NCBI GenBank assembly: GCA_949840805.1
Contig: CATKXR010000002.1
Coordinates: forward strand, 1 to 64,000
Direction of reading: 5' to 3'
DNA from: an uncultured Lachnospiraceae bacterium
GTDB taxonomy: Bacteria; Bacillota; Clostridia; Lachnospirales; Lachnospiraceae
Length of the DNA stretch: 64,000 bases
A program made the translations under genes and the position numbers. A model generated the notes under the pieces. It was given only the letters and a program-made list of their open reading frames with translations. It was not told the origin of the DNA and made no database searches. This document shows positions 32,286 through 41,922 of the stretch, one piece after another. Each line of letters begins with the position of its first letter. Positions within the stretch are counted from its first letter, which is position 1.

Positions 32286-34433
32286 ATGAGATCAAAAAAG
32301 AAAAGAGCAGTTTCACTGTTTTTGGCTTCTGTCCTGGCGCTGTCAGCGGCCGGATGCAGCCAGACAGCGCAGGGCGCGCAGACATCGGAAAACGGGCGCA
32401 TGGAAGCCGGCACACAGGCGTCCGGGAACGGGGAGGCAAAAGCTTCCGATAAAGGAAAAAGTGCGAAAAAGGAAATGACTCCCTGGATCAACAGTAATGT
32501 GGCGGGGACTGTGACGGAAAGTACCAAGGCGGACCTTAAGGATGATTTTAATCTTGCAGTGAACTATGATTATCTGAAGGATAAGAAAATAGGGGAGGGC
32601 AGGAAGCGTGAGACGTGTACTTCAGAGCTGCAGGATATTACCAATGAACAGCTTCTGAAAATGATGACGGATGATACCATTAAAGGCCATGATGCGGAAC
32701 TGATTCAGGAATTGTATGCAATGTGGCTGGATTGGGATAAAAGAAACAGCGTGGGAATGTCTGAGCTGATGCCTCATATCGAGGTGATCCAGAAGTTGGA
32801 GAATCTTGCCGACCTGACGGAATATCTGAGCTCTGAGGAAGGTATCAGCTATGGAGCCGGTCTTTCGGGAGCCATCTTAATGCCGGATTTGGAGGACGCC
32901 CAGTGGTATTGCCTTTATATTGAAGGAACGCCCCTTTCGCTTGGGGATTCGGATGAGTATGAAAAAAGGACGTCCTTGGGAGAGAGAAATCTAAAAGCCC
33001 ACAGGGAAACGGCCGGTCTTTTATTGAAAATGGCCGGGTATGGGGAGAAAGAGATAGAGAAGCTGCTGGAGCAGGAATATGCTTTTGAGAAGGAGATAGC
33101 GTCTGTGATCATGTCGACTGCCGAACAGCAGGCGCCGGATGCCATGCAGCGCATTCTGAACCGGGTGACTGTGGAACAACTGGAGGAGATGTCTCCGAAT
33201 TACCCTGTGGTGAAGATCACGGAAGCCTTAGGGCTGATCGGGAGCGATAGGATTATCCTGCAGGAGCCGGAATGGCTTTTAAAGATGAACGAGCTTTATA
33301 AAGAAGAAAATTTTGAAAAGCTGAAAAGTTATCTTCTCGTGCATACTTTGACCCGATATGGCAAAAACCTTGACGAAGAGACTTTCCGCAAACTCAAAAA
33401 GATCGAAAATGAGGTCAGCGGGATAACCGGGTCCGAGCCGGATGAAAAGCTGGCCCTCGATACGGTAAGCAAAGCCCTGACCATCAGCGTTTCCAAGGTT
33501 TATTCCCAGAAATATGTGGGGCCGGAGGTGCGGGAGGATGTCACAAATATCATAAAAGAGTGTATCGGCGCTTACAGGACCATGCTTTCTTCAGAAGACT
33601 GGCTGTCAGAGGAAACAAGAAAAAAAGCAGTGGAAAAACTTGACAATATTACCGTCAACGCGGCCTACCCTGATAAATGGCAGGATACAAAGGGGCTGCA
33701 GTTCACCCCAAGAAAAGACGGGGGCAGCTACTTTACCGCCTGCATTGAACTTAATAAATGCAACAGGGAGCTGGATAAAAAGAAGGTGAATACAAAGATA
33801 GACAGGGAAGCCTGGGCAAACGATATGGCGCTTACGACCGCAAATGCGTATTATAATCCGCTGGATAATTCCATCAATATCATAGCAGGTATTCTTGGAG
33901 GCGCTTTTTACAGGCCGGATATGACATATGAGGAAAAGCTTGCCGGTATCGGTTCCGTAATCGGCCATGAAATATCCCATGCTTTTGATCCAAACGGAGC
34001 CCAGTTTGATAAGGATGGAAACTTCTCAAAATGGTGGACAGACGAAGATTATGCTGCCTTTGAGGCCCGGGCGCAGAAATTGATTGGATATTACAATACC
34101 ATTGTTCCTTTTGAGGACGGGGAGAATTATCCGGGAGAAAACGTACAGGGAGAAGCCATCGCGGATATCGCAGGTGTAAAGTGTATGCTGATCCTGGCAA
34201 AAGAGCGGGCGGATTTTGATTATGATTTGTTTTTCAGGGCTTATACCATAAGCTGGAGAAGCGTGTGTACCAGGGAATATGGCGAATATATTGTATATCA
34301 GGATGTGCATCCGATGAATTATCTGAGGGTGAATGTGACTTTGAAGCAGCAGCCGGAATTCTATGAGACCTACGGTATTGAAGAGGGAGATGGAATGTAT
34401 ATGGCAAAGGAAGACAGAATATCTGTCTGGTAA
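32286..34433 (+). CDS. M13-family (neprilysin/PepO-like) lipoprotein metallopeptidase 1
   Basis: A 715-residue exported protein. Signal peptide with lipobox LSAAGC (Cys22) predicts a membrane-anchored lipoprotein. The peptidase domain has the zinc motif HEISH (in VIGHEISHAFD) and the third ligand in EAIADIAG, plus the substrate-binding NAYYN and the C-terminal VNVTLKQQPEF. M13 enzymes cleave peptides shorter than about 40 residues. It is followed by a paralogue 50 bp downstream. Start at 32286 fits the signal peptide. Confidence 0.9.
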   Translation: MRSKKKRAVSLFLASVLALSAAGCSQTAQGAQTSENGRMEAGTQASGNGEAKASDKGKSAKKEMTPWINSNVAGTVTESTKADLKDDFNLAVNYDYLKDKKIGEGRKRETCTSELQDITNEQLLKMMTDDTIKGHDAELIQELYAMWLDWDKRNSVGMSELMPHIEVIQKLENLADLTEYLSSEEGISYGAGLSGAILMPDLEDAQWYCLYIEGTPLSLGDSDEYEKRTSLGERNLKAHRETAGLLLKMAGYGEKEIEKLLEQEYAFEKEIASVIMSTAEQQAPDAMQRILNRVTVEQLEEMSPNYPVVKITEALGLIGSDRIILQEPEWLLKMNELYKEENFEKLKSYLLVHTLTRYGKNLDEETFRKLKKIENEVSGITGSEPDEKLALDTVSKALTISVSKVYSQKYVGPEVREDVTNIIKECIGAYRTMLSSEDWLSEETRKKAVEKLDNITVNAAYPDKWQDTKGLQFTPRKDGGSYFTACIELNKCNRELDKKKVNTKIDREAWANDMALTTANAYYNPLDNSINIIAGILGGAFYRPDMTYEEKLAGIGSVIGHEISHAFDPNGAQFDKDGNFSKWWTDEDYAAFEARAQKLIGYYNTIVPFEDGENYPGENVQGEAIADIAGVKCMLILAKERADFDYDLFFRAYTISWRSVCTREYGEYIVYQDVHPMNYLRVNVTLKQQPEFYETYGIEEGDGMYMAKEDRISVW

Positions 34434-34484
34434 CAGCGGGGAGCGGGAAAGGAATTGCAGGTCAGATGAAGGGGGTCTGTGAAA

Positions 34485-36638
34485 ATGGTTAAGAAAAGAT
34501 ACCTGCCGTTTTTATTGGCTGCCGCCATGGCGGTATCGATGGCAGGCGGCTGTGGGGGAAGGACGGCGCCGGAGGGAGAGAAAGCAGCCGGGACCGTGGC
34601 GGAATCCGCACAGGAAACAAAAGAAACGGCGCCGGAGACGGTTTCCGGGAACAAGAAGCAGGAGGACTACCTTGGCAAGGGTACGGTCGGTGATCGGTGG
34701 TATGCGTCATCGATTGCCGGCGCGGTATCCGGGGATACGGAAGTTTCGCTAAAGGACGATTTTTTTACGGCTGTCAATAAGGATTATCTTGCGGGCCTTG
34801 TCATTGAAGACGGCTATTCATCCGCCGGGGTGTTCCAGGACGCGAATAACATTATGAGAGACCGTACACTGGCGCTGTTAAATGAGGAAGACCCTGAGAC
34901 TTGGGAAGGGAAGCTGGTCAGCCGTCTTTATGAACTGGCGCTGGACTGGGAAGGAAGAGATGAGGCTGGCTTCAAGCCTGTTTTGGAAAGTGTGGAGCAG
35001 ATTAAGGCGATCCGCACAGTGGATGATTTAATTAGGTACGAGACGGGACGTGAAGACGTGTTCCGAACTATCCTGTCAGGTTTCACTGTTGAAAATTCAC
35101 TCGCGGATCCGGGGAACTATACTGTGGGAATCTATGGGACACCGCTTTTCCTGGATGATCCGAAGGAGTATTCAAAACAAAGTGAGGACGGAAAGCTTAC
35201 AGAGGAGTTCCATAAGAAAAAGGTTTCCTATATGCTGGAACGGCTGGGCTTTTCGGAAGAGGAGGCCGGCAGGGTATGGGAAGGCTGCAGAACTTTTGAA
35301 ACTGCCATTGCAGGCCATATGCTGCCCCGGGATGATTATTTTTCGGATGATATCTACGATAAAATTATTAACGTGTATACCCTGGAGGAGCTGGGCCGGA
35401 TGCAGGGCAATTATCCGCTTGTGCAGATCTTAAAGGCTTATGGGATGGAAGGCTCCGATACCTACAATCTGTTTGAAACAGAGTGGCTGCCTGCGCTCAG
35501 CGGGCTGTATTCACAGGAAAATTTGGAAAACATCAAGGATTATCTTCTTGCCCATTATGTTTCTAATATGGCCGGAAGCCTGGACCGGGAGGCCTATGAC
35601 ACCGTGCAGGCGTATGTCAATGAACGGTACGGCATAACAGGAACCAGGCCGGAAGAGGAAACGGGACTGGATATTGTGAACAGTTATCTCTCCCAGGCAA
35701 TGGACTATGTGTATATTGACGCATACTGCACACAAGAGGAGCGGCAGAGAGTTGTCGATATGATCCATGACTTTACGGCGTATTACCGCGCCATGTTAGA
35801 GCAGGAGGACTGGCTTTCGGAGAATACAAAACAGCGCGCAGTCGAAAAGCTGGATAACCTTACAATCCGTGCCTGCTATTCCGATACGCGGGAGGATTAT
35901 TCCCGGCTGGATTTTTCATCAAAGGCTGAAGGCGGGACTTATTTGGAGGCGCTGCAGGCAATTGCCAGATACCATCTGGTGGTCCAGCAGGAAAAAATCA
36001 ACCAAAAGGTCAGCCCTGACATCTGGGAGATGTCAACCAGGGAGGTAAATGCCTATTATTCCCCATCCGACAATTCCATTAATATTCTCTGCGGGACTTT
36101 AGTCGGGGCTTTCAGCATGGACCAGCCTTATGAGGCAGTGCTTGCGACAGTGGGGGCGCAGACCATCGGCCATGAGATTTCCCATGCGTTCGATACAACC
36201 GGCGCGCAGTTTGACAAAGATGGCAATTATGAGAACTGGTGGGAGGATGAGGATTATGATGCTTTCAACCAGCGTGCCGACCGCCTTGTGGCCTATATGG
36301 ACCAGATCATCCCATACGAGGGCGCTTCCCCGGTCAGGGGAGACCAGCAGAAGACGGAGATGATCGCCGATTTGGGAGGCATGAAAGCAGCCCTGATGAT
36401 GGCAGGGGACAGGGAGAATTTTGATTATGACGCATTTTTTCGCGGGGCGGCCAAAGGGTGGGCGGTTGTCAACACAAAGAACAGTGTTGTGAACCAGCAG
36501 CAGACGGATCCCCATCCTCTGAATAACCTGCGGGTCAATATTCCTCTGCAGAACAGTGAAGAATTTATGGAAACTTATGAGATCCGGCCAGGCGACGGGA
36601 TGTATCTGGCGCCTGAGGACAGGGTGAACGTTTGGTAA
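34485..36638 (+). CDS. M13-family lipoprotein metallopeptidase 2
   Basis: 717 residues, paralogue of the preceding gene in full length. Signal peptide ends in a lipobox-like MAGGC. Zinc motif HEISH (TIGHEISHAFD) and EMIADLGG are intact, as are NAYYSPSDNSIN and VNIPLQNSEEF. Start at ATG 34485 with AGGGGG 9 bp upstream; a GTG at 34479 is possible. The two paralogues have clearly diverged, so they may cut different peptides. Confidence 0.9.
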   Translation: MVKKRYLPFLLAAAMAVSMAGGCGGRTAPEGEKAAGTVAESAQETKETAPETVSGNKKQEDYLGKGTVGDRWYASSIAGAVSGDTEVSLKDDFFTAVNKDYLAGLVIEDGYSSAGVFQDANNIMRDRTLALLNEEDPETWEGKLVSRLYELALDWEGRDEAGFKPVLESVEQIKAIRTVDDLIRYETGREDVFRTILSGFTVENSLADPGNYTVGIYGTPLFLDDPKEYSKQSEDGKLTEEFHKKKVSYMLERLGFSEEEAGRVWEGCRTFETAIAGHMLPRDDYFSDDIYDKIINVYTLEELGRMQGNYPLVQILKAYGMEGSDTYNLFETEWLPALSGLYSQENLENIKDYLLAHYVSNMAGSLDREAYDTVQAYVNERYGITGTRPEEETGLDIVNSYLSQAMDYVYIDAYCTQEERQRVVDMIHDFTAYYRAMLEQEDWLSENTKQRAVEKLDNLTIRACYSDTREDYSRLDFSSKAEGGTYLEALQAIARYHLVVQQEKINQKVSPDIWEMSTREVNAYYSPSDNSINILCGTLVGAFSMDQPYEAVLATVGAQTIGHEISHAFDTTGAQFDKDGNYENWWEDEDYDAFNQRADRLVAYMDQIIPYEGASPVRGDQQKTEMIADLGGMKAALMMAGDRENFDYDAFFRGAAKGWAVVNTKNSVVNQQQTDPHPLNNLRVNIPLQNSEEFMETYEIRPGDGMYLAPEDRVNVW

Positions 36639-36711
36639 GAGCAGACGCTGAGAAATTGCCTGTTACGAGCTGCCCATTACAATGAGAAAAAAGAGAAAAG
36701 AGGTATTGATT

Positions 36712-37200
36712 GTGAGAGAAATGTTAAACAGCGCGGAAGAAGTGGTTGTTGACGGGGTTTTGGCCGGAGGCCTGCTGGGGCTTAGTCTGGCTGTTATTAT
36801 CGGGGCCGTCCTGTTTGTGTTTATCTGGGATATCCTCCAGGCAGTCGGTTATTGGAATATTTTCACAAAGGCGGGGGAAGCCGGCTGGAAGGCTCTCATT
36901 CCCTTTTACAGCACTTATGTCCGGTATAAGCTGACCTGGAATGTAAAAATGTTTTGGATTTCTGCTTTGCTGATAATAGCCAATTCCTTTATCCCGGAAT
37001 CGGAAAATTTGGTGTTTTCCCTTGTACGCATGGTCCTTTCCGTCGGATCTTTGGTTATCACCGTGAAAGCGTTCCACAAATTGTCTCTGTCTTTCGGGCA
37101 TGGAGCGGGATTTACGGTGGGGCTGTTCTTTCTGGAGCCTGTGTTTGCATTGATTCTCGGATTTGGCCAGTCACAGTATGAGGGGAATGCCGACGAATGA
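36712..37200 (+). CDS. DUF5684-type small integral membrane protein
   Basis: About 162 residues with four membrane segments and the family signature AGEAGWKALIPFYSTYVRY between the first and second. The GTG at 36712 is preferred (AGAGG 8 bp upstream); the ATG at 36682 in the track has no ribosome site. Such proteins often accompany signal peptidases or secreted proteins; function is unknown. It follows the two secreted peptidases but 74 bp apart. Confidence 0.7.
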   Translation: MREMLNSAEEVVVDGVLAGGLLGLSLAVIIGAVLFVFIWDILQAVGYWNIFTKAGEAGWKALIPFYSTYVRYKLTWNVKMFWISALLIIANSFIPESENLVFSLVRMVLSVGSLVITVKAFHKLSLSFGHGAGFTVGLFFLEPVFALILGFGQSQYEGNADE

Positions 37201-37302
37201 TTTTCACCGAAGGATTACAGAAATAATTGGCAGGATATCATTAAAGGCAAATATCAGTGTACAAGGGGCTACAAACGATATAAAGAAATGTTTCAGATAT
37301 GC

Positions 37303-37336
37303 AGAGTGGAAAAGTCAGATTTTCCACTCTGTTTTT
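37303..37336 (+). terminator. Terminator after the DUF5684 gene
   Basis: AGAGTGGAAAA and TTTTCCACTCT form an 11-bp stem followed by GTTTTTAT. Confidence 0.88.
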
Positions 37337-37655
37337 ATATATTAGGAAATTCCGATTTTTTGAGGGACAAAGGGAAATAGATGTTCACAAAACACATGTC
37401 TATTCAATGTGTGTTTTGCGAACAGCAAACAGACGGTAAAGGTTTTAGAAGATGTAAAAGCCTTCTTCTCCAAAATCGTCTTCAAATGGGTCGTCTTCAT
37501 TTAGAAAGTCAGGGAAAAATTACCGGACAGACAAAGGCAGGAAGAACATGGAGAATGCTGCGGGCATATTGAGGGAGATGAATTAAAGTGATATGCTGTT
37601 GAATTAGAGGTAAAAAAATGATATGATAAAGATACCAAAAGGAAAGAAATAAGAT

Positions 37656-38439
37656 ATGGCAAATATATATGACGGGGCATTTCAGACAATCTTGAATGAC
37701 TGTCGGAAGCTGATAATCCCCGTAATCAATGAAATTTTTGGGAAACATACACAGGGAACGAAGAAATCCGCTTTTTCCCCAATGAGCATTTTTTAGACCA
37801 GCAGGACGAAGCGGACAAGGAACGGATTACGGACACAAATTTTACGGTTTACGGGAAGATGCCAAGGAAATACCATGTTGAGTGTGAAAGCAGCCTGCCG
37901 GACGGAAGAATCACCATAAGGCTTTTTGAATATGACGCGCAAATAGCGCTTGACGAGGGTGAAGTTACGGAGGAAACGCTGACTGTGACATTTCCTAATA
38001 CGGCAGTTCTGTATCTTCGTACTTACCAAAAAACACCGGACAAAATGAAATATGTGATTGTTACACCGGGCGGAACAGTGAAGTATGACATACCGATTAT
38101 GAAAGTACAGAAATATTCACTTGACGATATTTTTGAAAAACGTCTGCTGATGCTAATCCCGTTTTATATTTTTTCACATGAGAACAGTTTTCCGGTGATG
38201 TGATTAAGGAAATTGCACAGAAATATGAGAATGTGCAGAAAGGCGTAGGTGATATAATGAGCGGAGCATTGATTGAAACAAGTGCAAGAAGATTAAAAAA
38301 TGAAGCTGAAAATGAAACAAAAAAGAGAACGGCACTTAGAATGATTAAAATGGGAAAGTTGACAATTGAGGAGATTGCAGAATGTTCCGAACTCAGCGTA
38401 GCAGAGGTAGAACGGCTTGCAGGGCTTCAAACGGTGTAA
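37656..38439 (+). pseudogene. Rpn-type PD-(D/E)XK nuclease/transposase, broken by frameshifts
   Basis: The frame starts with MANIYDGAFQTILNDCRKLI and is shifted by a lost base near 37746. It continues in another frame as NEEIRFFPNEHFLDQQD, KYHVECESSLPDGRI and RLFEYDAQIALDEGE, which is the Rpn family nuclease core. A second shift near 38185 leads to a third frame with GDVIKEIAQKYENVQKGVG and the usual C-terminal end (MIKMGKLTIEEIAE). Intact members are longer, so an internal piece between these also seems lost. Rpn proteins spread in gut bacteria in many copies. Confidence 0.75.
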
Positions 38440-38525
38440 AGTGATAGTGTTGGAATATACAGTTAAACGGTAATTTAGGTTTGGTTAGGCTATTCATGAC
38501 ATATATAGTTGCTTTATTTTTAGCT

Positions 38526-38582
38526 AAAAAAAGATTAAGACCTTTTTAAACAATGATGAAGAAAGAGGTCTTAATCTTTTTT
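38526..38582. terminator. Bidirectional terminator between the pseudogene and DAHP synthase
   Basis: AAAAAAGATTAAGACCT and AGGTCTTAATCTTTTTT form a 17-bp stem with a ~20-nt loop, and both strands end in a T run. It serves the minus-strand aroF transcript and the plus-strand pseudogene. Confidence 0.85.
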
Positions 38583-38592
38583 ATTTGATACC

Positions 38593-38615
38593 TTTTCGTG
38601 CGGAGCCTGACGGAG
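38593..38615 (+). repeat. Dispersed 23-bp repeat, copy 1
   Basis: TTTTCGTGCGGAGCCTGACG(GAG) is identical to the reverse complement of 54690-54712. It lies next to a terminator here and upstream of prmA there. Confidence 0.7.
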
Positions 38616-38670
38616 TCCGCCCGTACTCCGGAAATACAGGCCCGCAGGCGGCAATGTCCGGAAGAATACG

Positions 38671-39699
38671 TTAAAGGGTGTCTGCAATATCGTACAGAAG
38701 CCGCTCGGAATCTTCCCAGCCCAGGCATGGGTCCGTGATGGATTTGCCATAGCAGTGTTCTCCTATGGACTGGCTTCCGGGTTCAATATAGCTCTCGATC
38801 ATGACTCCCTTTACGAAATCATGGATATCGGCAGAGTGCCTGCGGCTGTGGAGCACTTCTTTGACGATCCGTATCTGTTCCCTATACTGTTTGTTGGAAT
38901 TGGAATGGTTGGCGTCCACGATGCAGGCGGGATTTTTTAAATTCCGTTCCATATACAGCTTGTGGAGAAGGATCAGGTCCTCATAATGGTAGTTGGGCAG
39001 ACATTGGCCGTGTTTGTTGACCGCGCCCCGCAGGATGGTGTGGGTCCAGGGATTGCCTGTGGTGCTCACCTCCCAGTCCCTCATGATGAATTCGTGTCCG
39101 CCCTGGGAAGCTTTTACGGAGTTCAGCATAACGGAAAGGTCGCCGCTGGTAGGGTTTTTCATGCCCACAGGCACGTGGCAGCCGCTGGAGACCAGACGGT
39201 GCTGCTGATTTTCCACGGAACGGGCGCCTACGGCGATGTAGGACATGATGTCGTCTAAGTAAGTGACATTGTCCGGGTAGAGCATCTCATCGGCAGTGGA
39301 CAGACCGGTTTCTTTCAGGACCTTCATGTGGACATGGCGGATGGCATGGAGCCCGTCTGCCATGCTGGGGCGTTTTTCCGGATCCGGCTGGTGGAGCATG
39401 CCTTTGTAGCCTTCTCCGGTGGTCCGGGGCTTGTTGGTGTACACCCGCGGGATGATGAGAAGCTTGTCCTTGGTGTCTTCCTGGATTTTTACCAGGCGGC
39501 AGGCATAGTCTAACACGGAATCTTCGTTGTCGGCGGAGCAGGGGCCTATGATGACAAGAAACCTGCTGCTCTCTCCGGAAATGATCTTTTTGACTTCTTC
39601 GTCTCTCTGTGCCTTGATGAGGGCGCATTCCATAGGAAGGGGAAACTGTTCTTTGATTTCTGCCGGGGTGGGCAGTTTATTGATAAATTCGAATCCCAT
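38671..39699 (-). CDS. aroF: DAHP synthase, class I (AroF/G/H type)
   Basis: 342 residues from the ATG at 39699, 6 bp after GAGGAG; the ORF track's start is upstream of that site. It catalyses the first step of the shikimate pathway, joining PEP and erythrose-4-phosphate. Family motifs are present: IIGPCSADNED, PRVYTNKPRTTGEGYKG, ARSVENQQHR, CIVDANHSNSNK. Length and sequence match the enterobacterial AroF/G/H type, not the short AroA type. Feedback inhibition by an aromatic amino acid is likely but the specificity is not readable. Confidence 0.92.
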   Translation of the reverse strand: MGFEFINKLPTPAEIKEQFPLPMECALIKAQRDEEVKKIISGESSRFLVIIGPCSADNEDSVLDYACRLVKIQEDTKDKLLIIPRVYTNKPRTTGEGYKGMLHQPDPEKRPSMADGLHAIRHVHMKVLKETGLSTADEMLYPDNVTYLDDIMSYIAVGARSVENQQHRLVSSGCHVPVGMKNPTSGDLSVMLNSVKASQGGHEFIMRDWEVSTTGNPWTHTILRGAVNKHGQCLPNYHYEDLILLHKLYMERNLKNPACIVDANHSNSNKQYREQIRIVKEVLHSRRHSADIHDFVKGVMIESYIEPGSQSIGEHCYGKSITDPCLGWEDSERLLYDIADTL

Positions 39700-39755
39700 A
39701 ATCGTTCTCCTCATATTTTTATTTTCCAATTTGCATGACCAGGCGTTTTTATCCC

Positions 39756-41504
39756 TTATCCGCGGAAGCGGTTAATGCAGGCAAAAATCTCCTGTTTCCG
39801 GGGTTTTGCCAGACCGCATGGTACATAGGAGCTGCAGAACGGCTCCCAGCCCTGTTTGTTCAGAATATCGAAAAGGACCTGGACAGTCTGCCGGACGGTC
39901 TTTTTGCCGTCGATGACCTGTTCCAGGCCATACCGGAGCAGGTGGGCAAGGGCGTTGGTCTGCTCTGAGTCGGCAAGCTGTTCCACATAGCGCATGTCCA
40001 CAGTCTCTTTGTCTAAAGAAAAGGAATCCTTGCCAAAAGTTTTCACTTTCATGTGTTCACGGCGGCTGTCGTCAGAACCGCCTCGTCCTCCCCGTCCGCC
40101 GTAGCCGCCTCTTCTGTCGCTGCCGCGGGCGCTGCGGTTTGCCGGGGGAAGAAGGCGGGCGAAGTCCGGAACGGCAAAATCCGGCGCCTGGATCCGGGGG
40201 GCGGCGTGGTCTTTGCATAAAGACTTTACATGGTCGGTGATGTCCACCGGGCGGTAGCAGTCCATCTGCAAGATCTTGTCGGCGATATAGAAAAACGCCC
40301 CGGAACTACCGGCTACCAGGATGGTGGAAACGCCTGCTTTTTCATACAGATCCCTTGCCCGTTCCAGGAAAGGAGTAATCGGCTCTTTTTTGCGGCTGAT
40401 CACCTGCTGCATAAAGTCGTCCCTTACCATAAAATTGGTGGCGGAGGTGTCCTCATCGATGAGGAACAGCCGGGCGCCGGCCTCCACTCCCTCGATGACA
40501 CCGGCTGCCTGGGAGGTGCTTCCGCTGGCGTCGGGGGTGCCAAAGGAGGTGGTGTCTTTCTTGTTGGGCAGATCATTGATGAACAGGGAAATGTCTACAT
40601 TGCGGATGGATCTTCCGTCTTCCGCCCGCAGCTTGACGGCCGTGTCGTCGGTGATGACGAATTCCCTGCCGTCTCCTGCAATATGGTTATAGACACCCAT
40701 CTGCAGGGCTTCCAATAAGGTGGATTTCCCGTGATAACCGCCGCCGACAATCAGGGTGATGCCTTTAGGGACCGCCATGCCTTTGATCTCCCCTTTATGG
40801 GGAAGGGTAAAGGTCCTTTCCATGGAGGCCGGGGAGGTAAAGGGGATGCTGTCCTTTAAAGGAAGGTCGGACACGCCGCTTTTCCTGGGCAGGATGGAGC
40901 CGTTGGCCACAAAGGCGGCCAGGCCCTCCCGGTTTAAGATCTCCCGGACTGCCGCCTGGTCTTCTGCCAGGAACACGGCATTTTCTACTTTTTTTGCATC
41001 CAGGCGGCGGTAGAAGAAACAGCTTTCCACGCAGCGGGGGAGAAAGTCAAAGAGGATTTTTTCTAATTCCCCGGCATTGATCGTGCGGCCAAAGGCCGGA
41101 AAGCCGATGTGGAACCGGGCGATGATCCTGGTGTCCGTGATCTGGCAGGCGCTTCGTTCCAGCACCTCCTGTCCGCATCGGGTGACGGACATAAGGCCGC
41201 TCTTTCCGGAGCCTTTTGCTTTAAAGTTAAAGTCTTCAAACAGAGAGGACAGCTTTCTGGTCAAAAAGTCCTGGAGCGCGATCCGGGAACAGTCCCTGGC
41301 ATAGCAGGCTCCGGGAAAGCCGGCATCCTTGTGGGCGATTTCTACATGGAGGCTGGAGGGAGACGCAAAAGGATCTCCCTGCACATGGTCAATCGAGAGT
41401 ATAAAGCTGCCGAAGTGGTAGGCGCCTGCCAAGGACTTGTAGGCAGGGTAGCTTTTATGGTCGATGGAGCGCAGCAGGGTGCGCAGTTCGTTGGATGATT
41501 TCAT
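39756..41504 (-). CDS. Predicted ABC-class ATPase (PF09818 type)
   Basis: 582 residues from the ATG at 41504, 7 bp after AAGGAG. It contains a P-loop GGGYHGKSTLLEAL (~263), Walker B-like LFLIDEDTSATNFM (~380) and a RGSDRRGGYGGRGGRGG stretch near 480 that looks RGG-like and may bind RNA. No membrane domain. The family is a stand-alone predicted ATPase of the ABC class with unknown role. It is followed by DAHP synthase with a 56-bp gap. Confidence 0.8.
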   Translation of the reverse strand: MKSSNELRTLLRSIDHKSYPAYKSLAGAYHFGSFILSIDHVQGDPFASPSSLHVEIAHKDAGFPGACYARDCSRIALQDFLTRKLSSLFEDFNFKAKGSGKSGLMSVTRCGQEVLERSACQITDTRIIARFHIGFPAFGRTINAGELEKILFDFLPRCVESCFFYRRLDAKKVENAVFLAEDQAAVREILNREGLAAFVANGSILPRKSGVSDLPLKDSIPFTSPASMERTFTLPHKGEIKGMAVPKGITLIVGGGYHGKSTLLEALQMGVYNHIAGDGREFVITDDTAVKLRAEDGRSIRNVDISLFINDLPNKKDTTSFGTPDASGSTSQAAGVIEGVEAGARLFLIDEDTSATNFMVRDDFMQQVISRKKEPITPFLERARDLYEKAGVSTILVAGSSGAFFYIADKILQMDCYRPVDITDHVKSLCKDHAAPRIQAPDFAVPDFARLLPPANRSARGSDRRGGYGGRGGRGGSDDSRREHMKVKTFGKDSFSLDKETVDMRYVEQLADSEQTNALAHLLRYGLEQVIDGKKTVRQTVQVLFDILNKQGWEPFCSSYVPCGLAKPRKQEIFACINRFRG

Positions 41505-41922
41505 GTTGCTCTCCTTTTTATGTTGGTATCCGGGTCGGAAACGGGCTGTCCCTTCGGGAGGGCGCCGAATTTCCAACGTAAGGAACTGTCCGGGAATAAC
41601 GGATAAAGGTTGGAGAAAGACAGGGAAATTGCACCGGTTATATTCCGGACAGTTCTTTACCATAATAAATCATAATGGAAAAAGATGCAACCGGAAATCG
41701 ATTGTTTATCATGCGGCTATTTGTTATGGCTCATGGGGAATCTCCCGGGCTGCGTTATCGGCCGTTTCCGTGGACGGCAAGAGATCGATGTTACGATCCG
41801 ATAGCGACTGGCAGGCAGCGACAAATTTTGTGTAAACGTATATATATGTGCTTTTAAAATTGTCGAAAGTAGTGTAAAATAGATGATAACCCATATAAAT
41901 GTCCCCAGAGAGAAAGAAGCGT

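Noticed and set aside
37381-37620. A gene in the region before the Rpn pseudogene
   Set aside because: The ORFs here are short and lack start sites; only a possible C-terminal remnant on the minus strand is seen.
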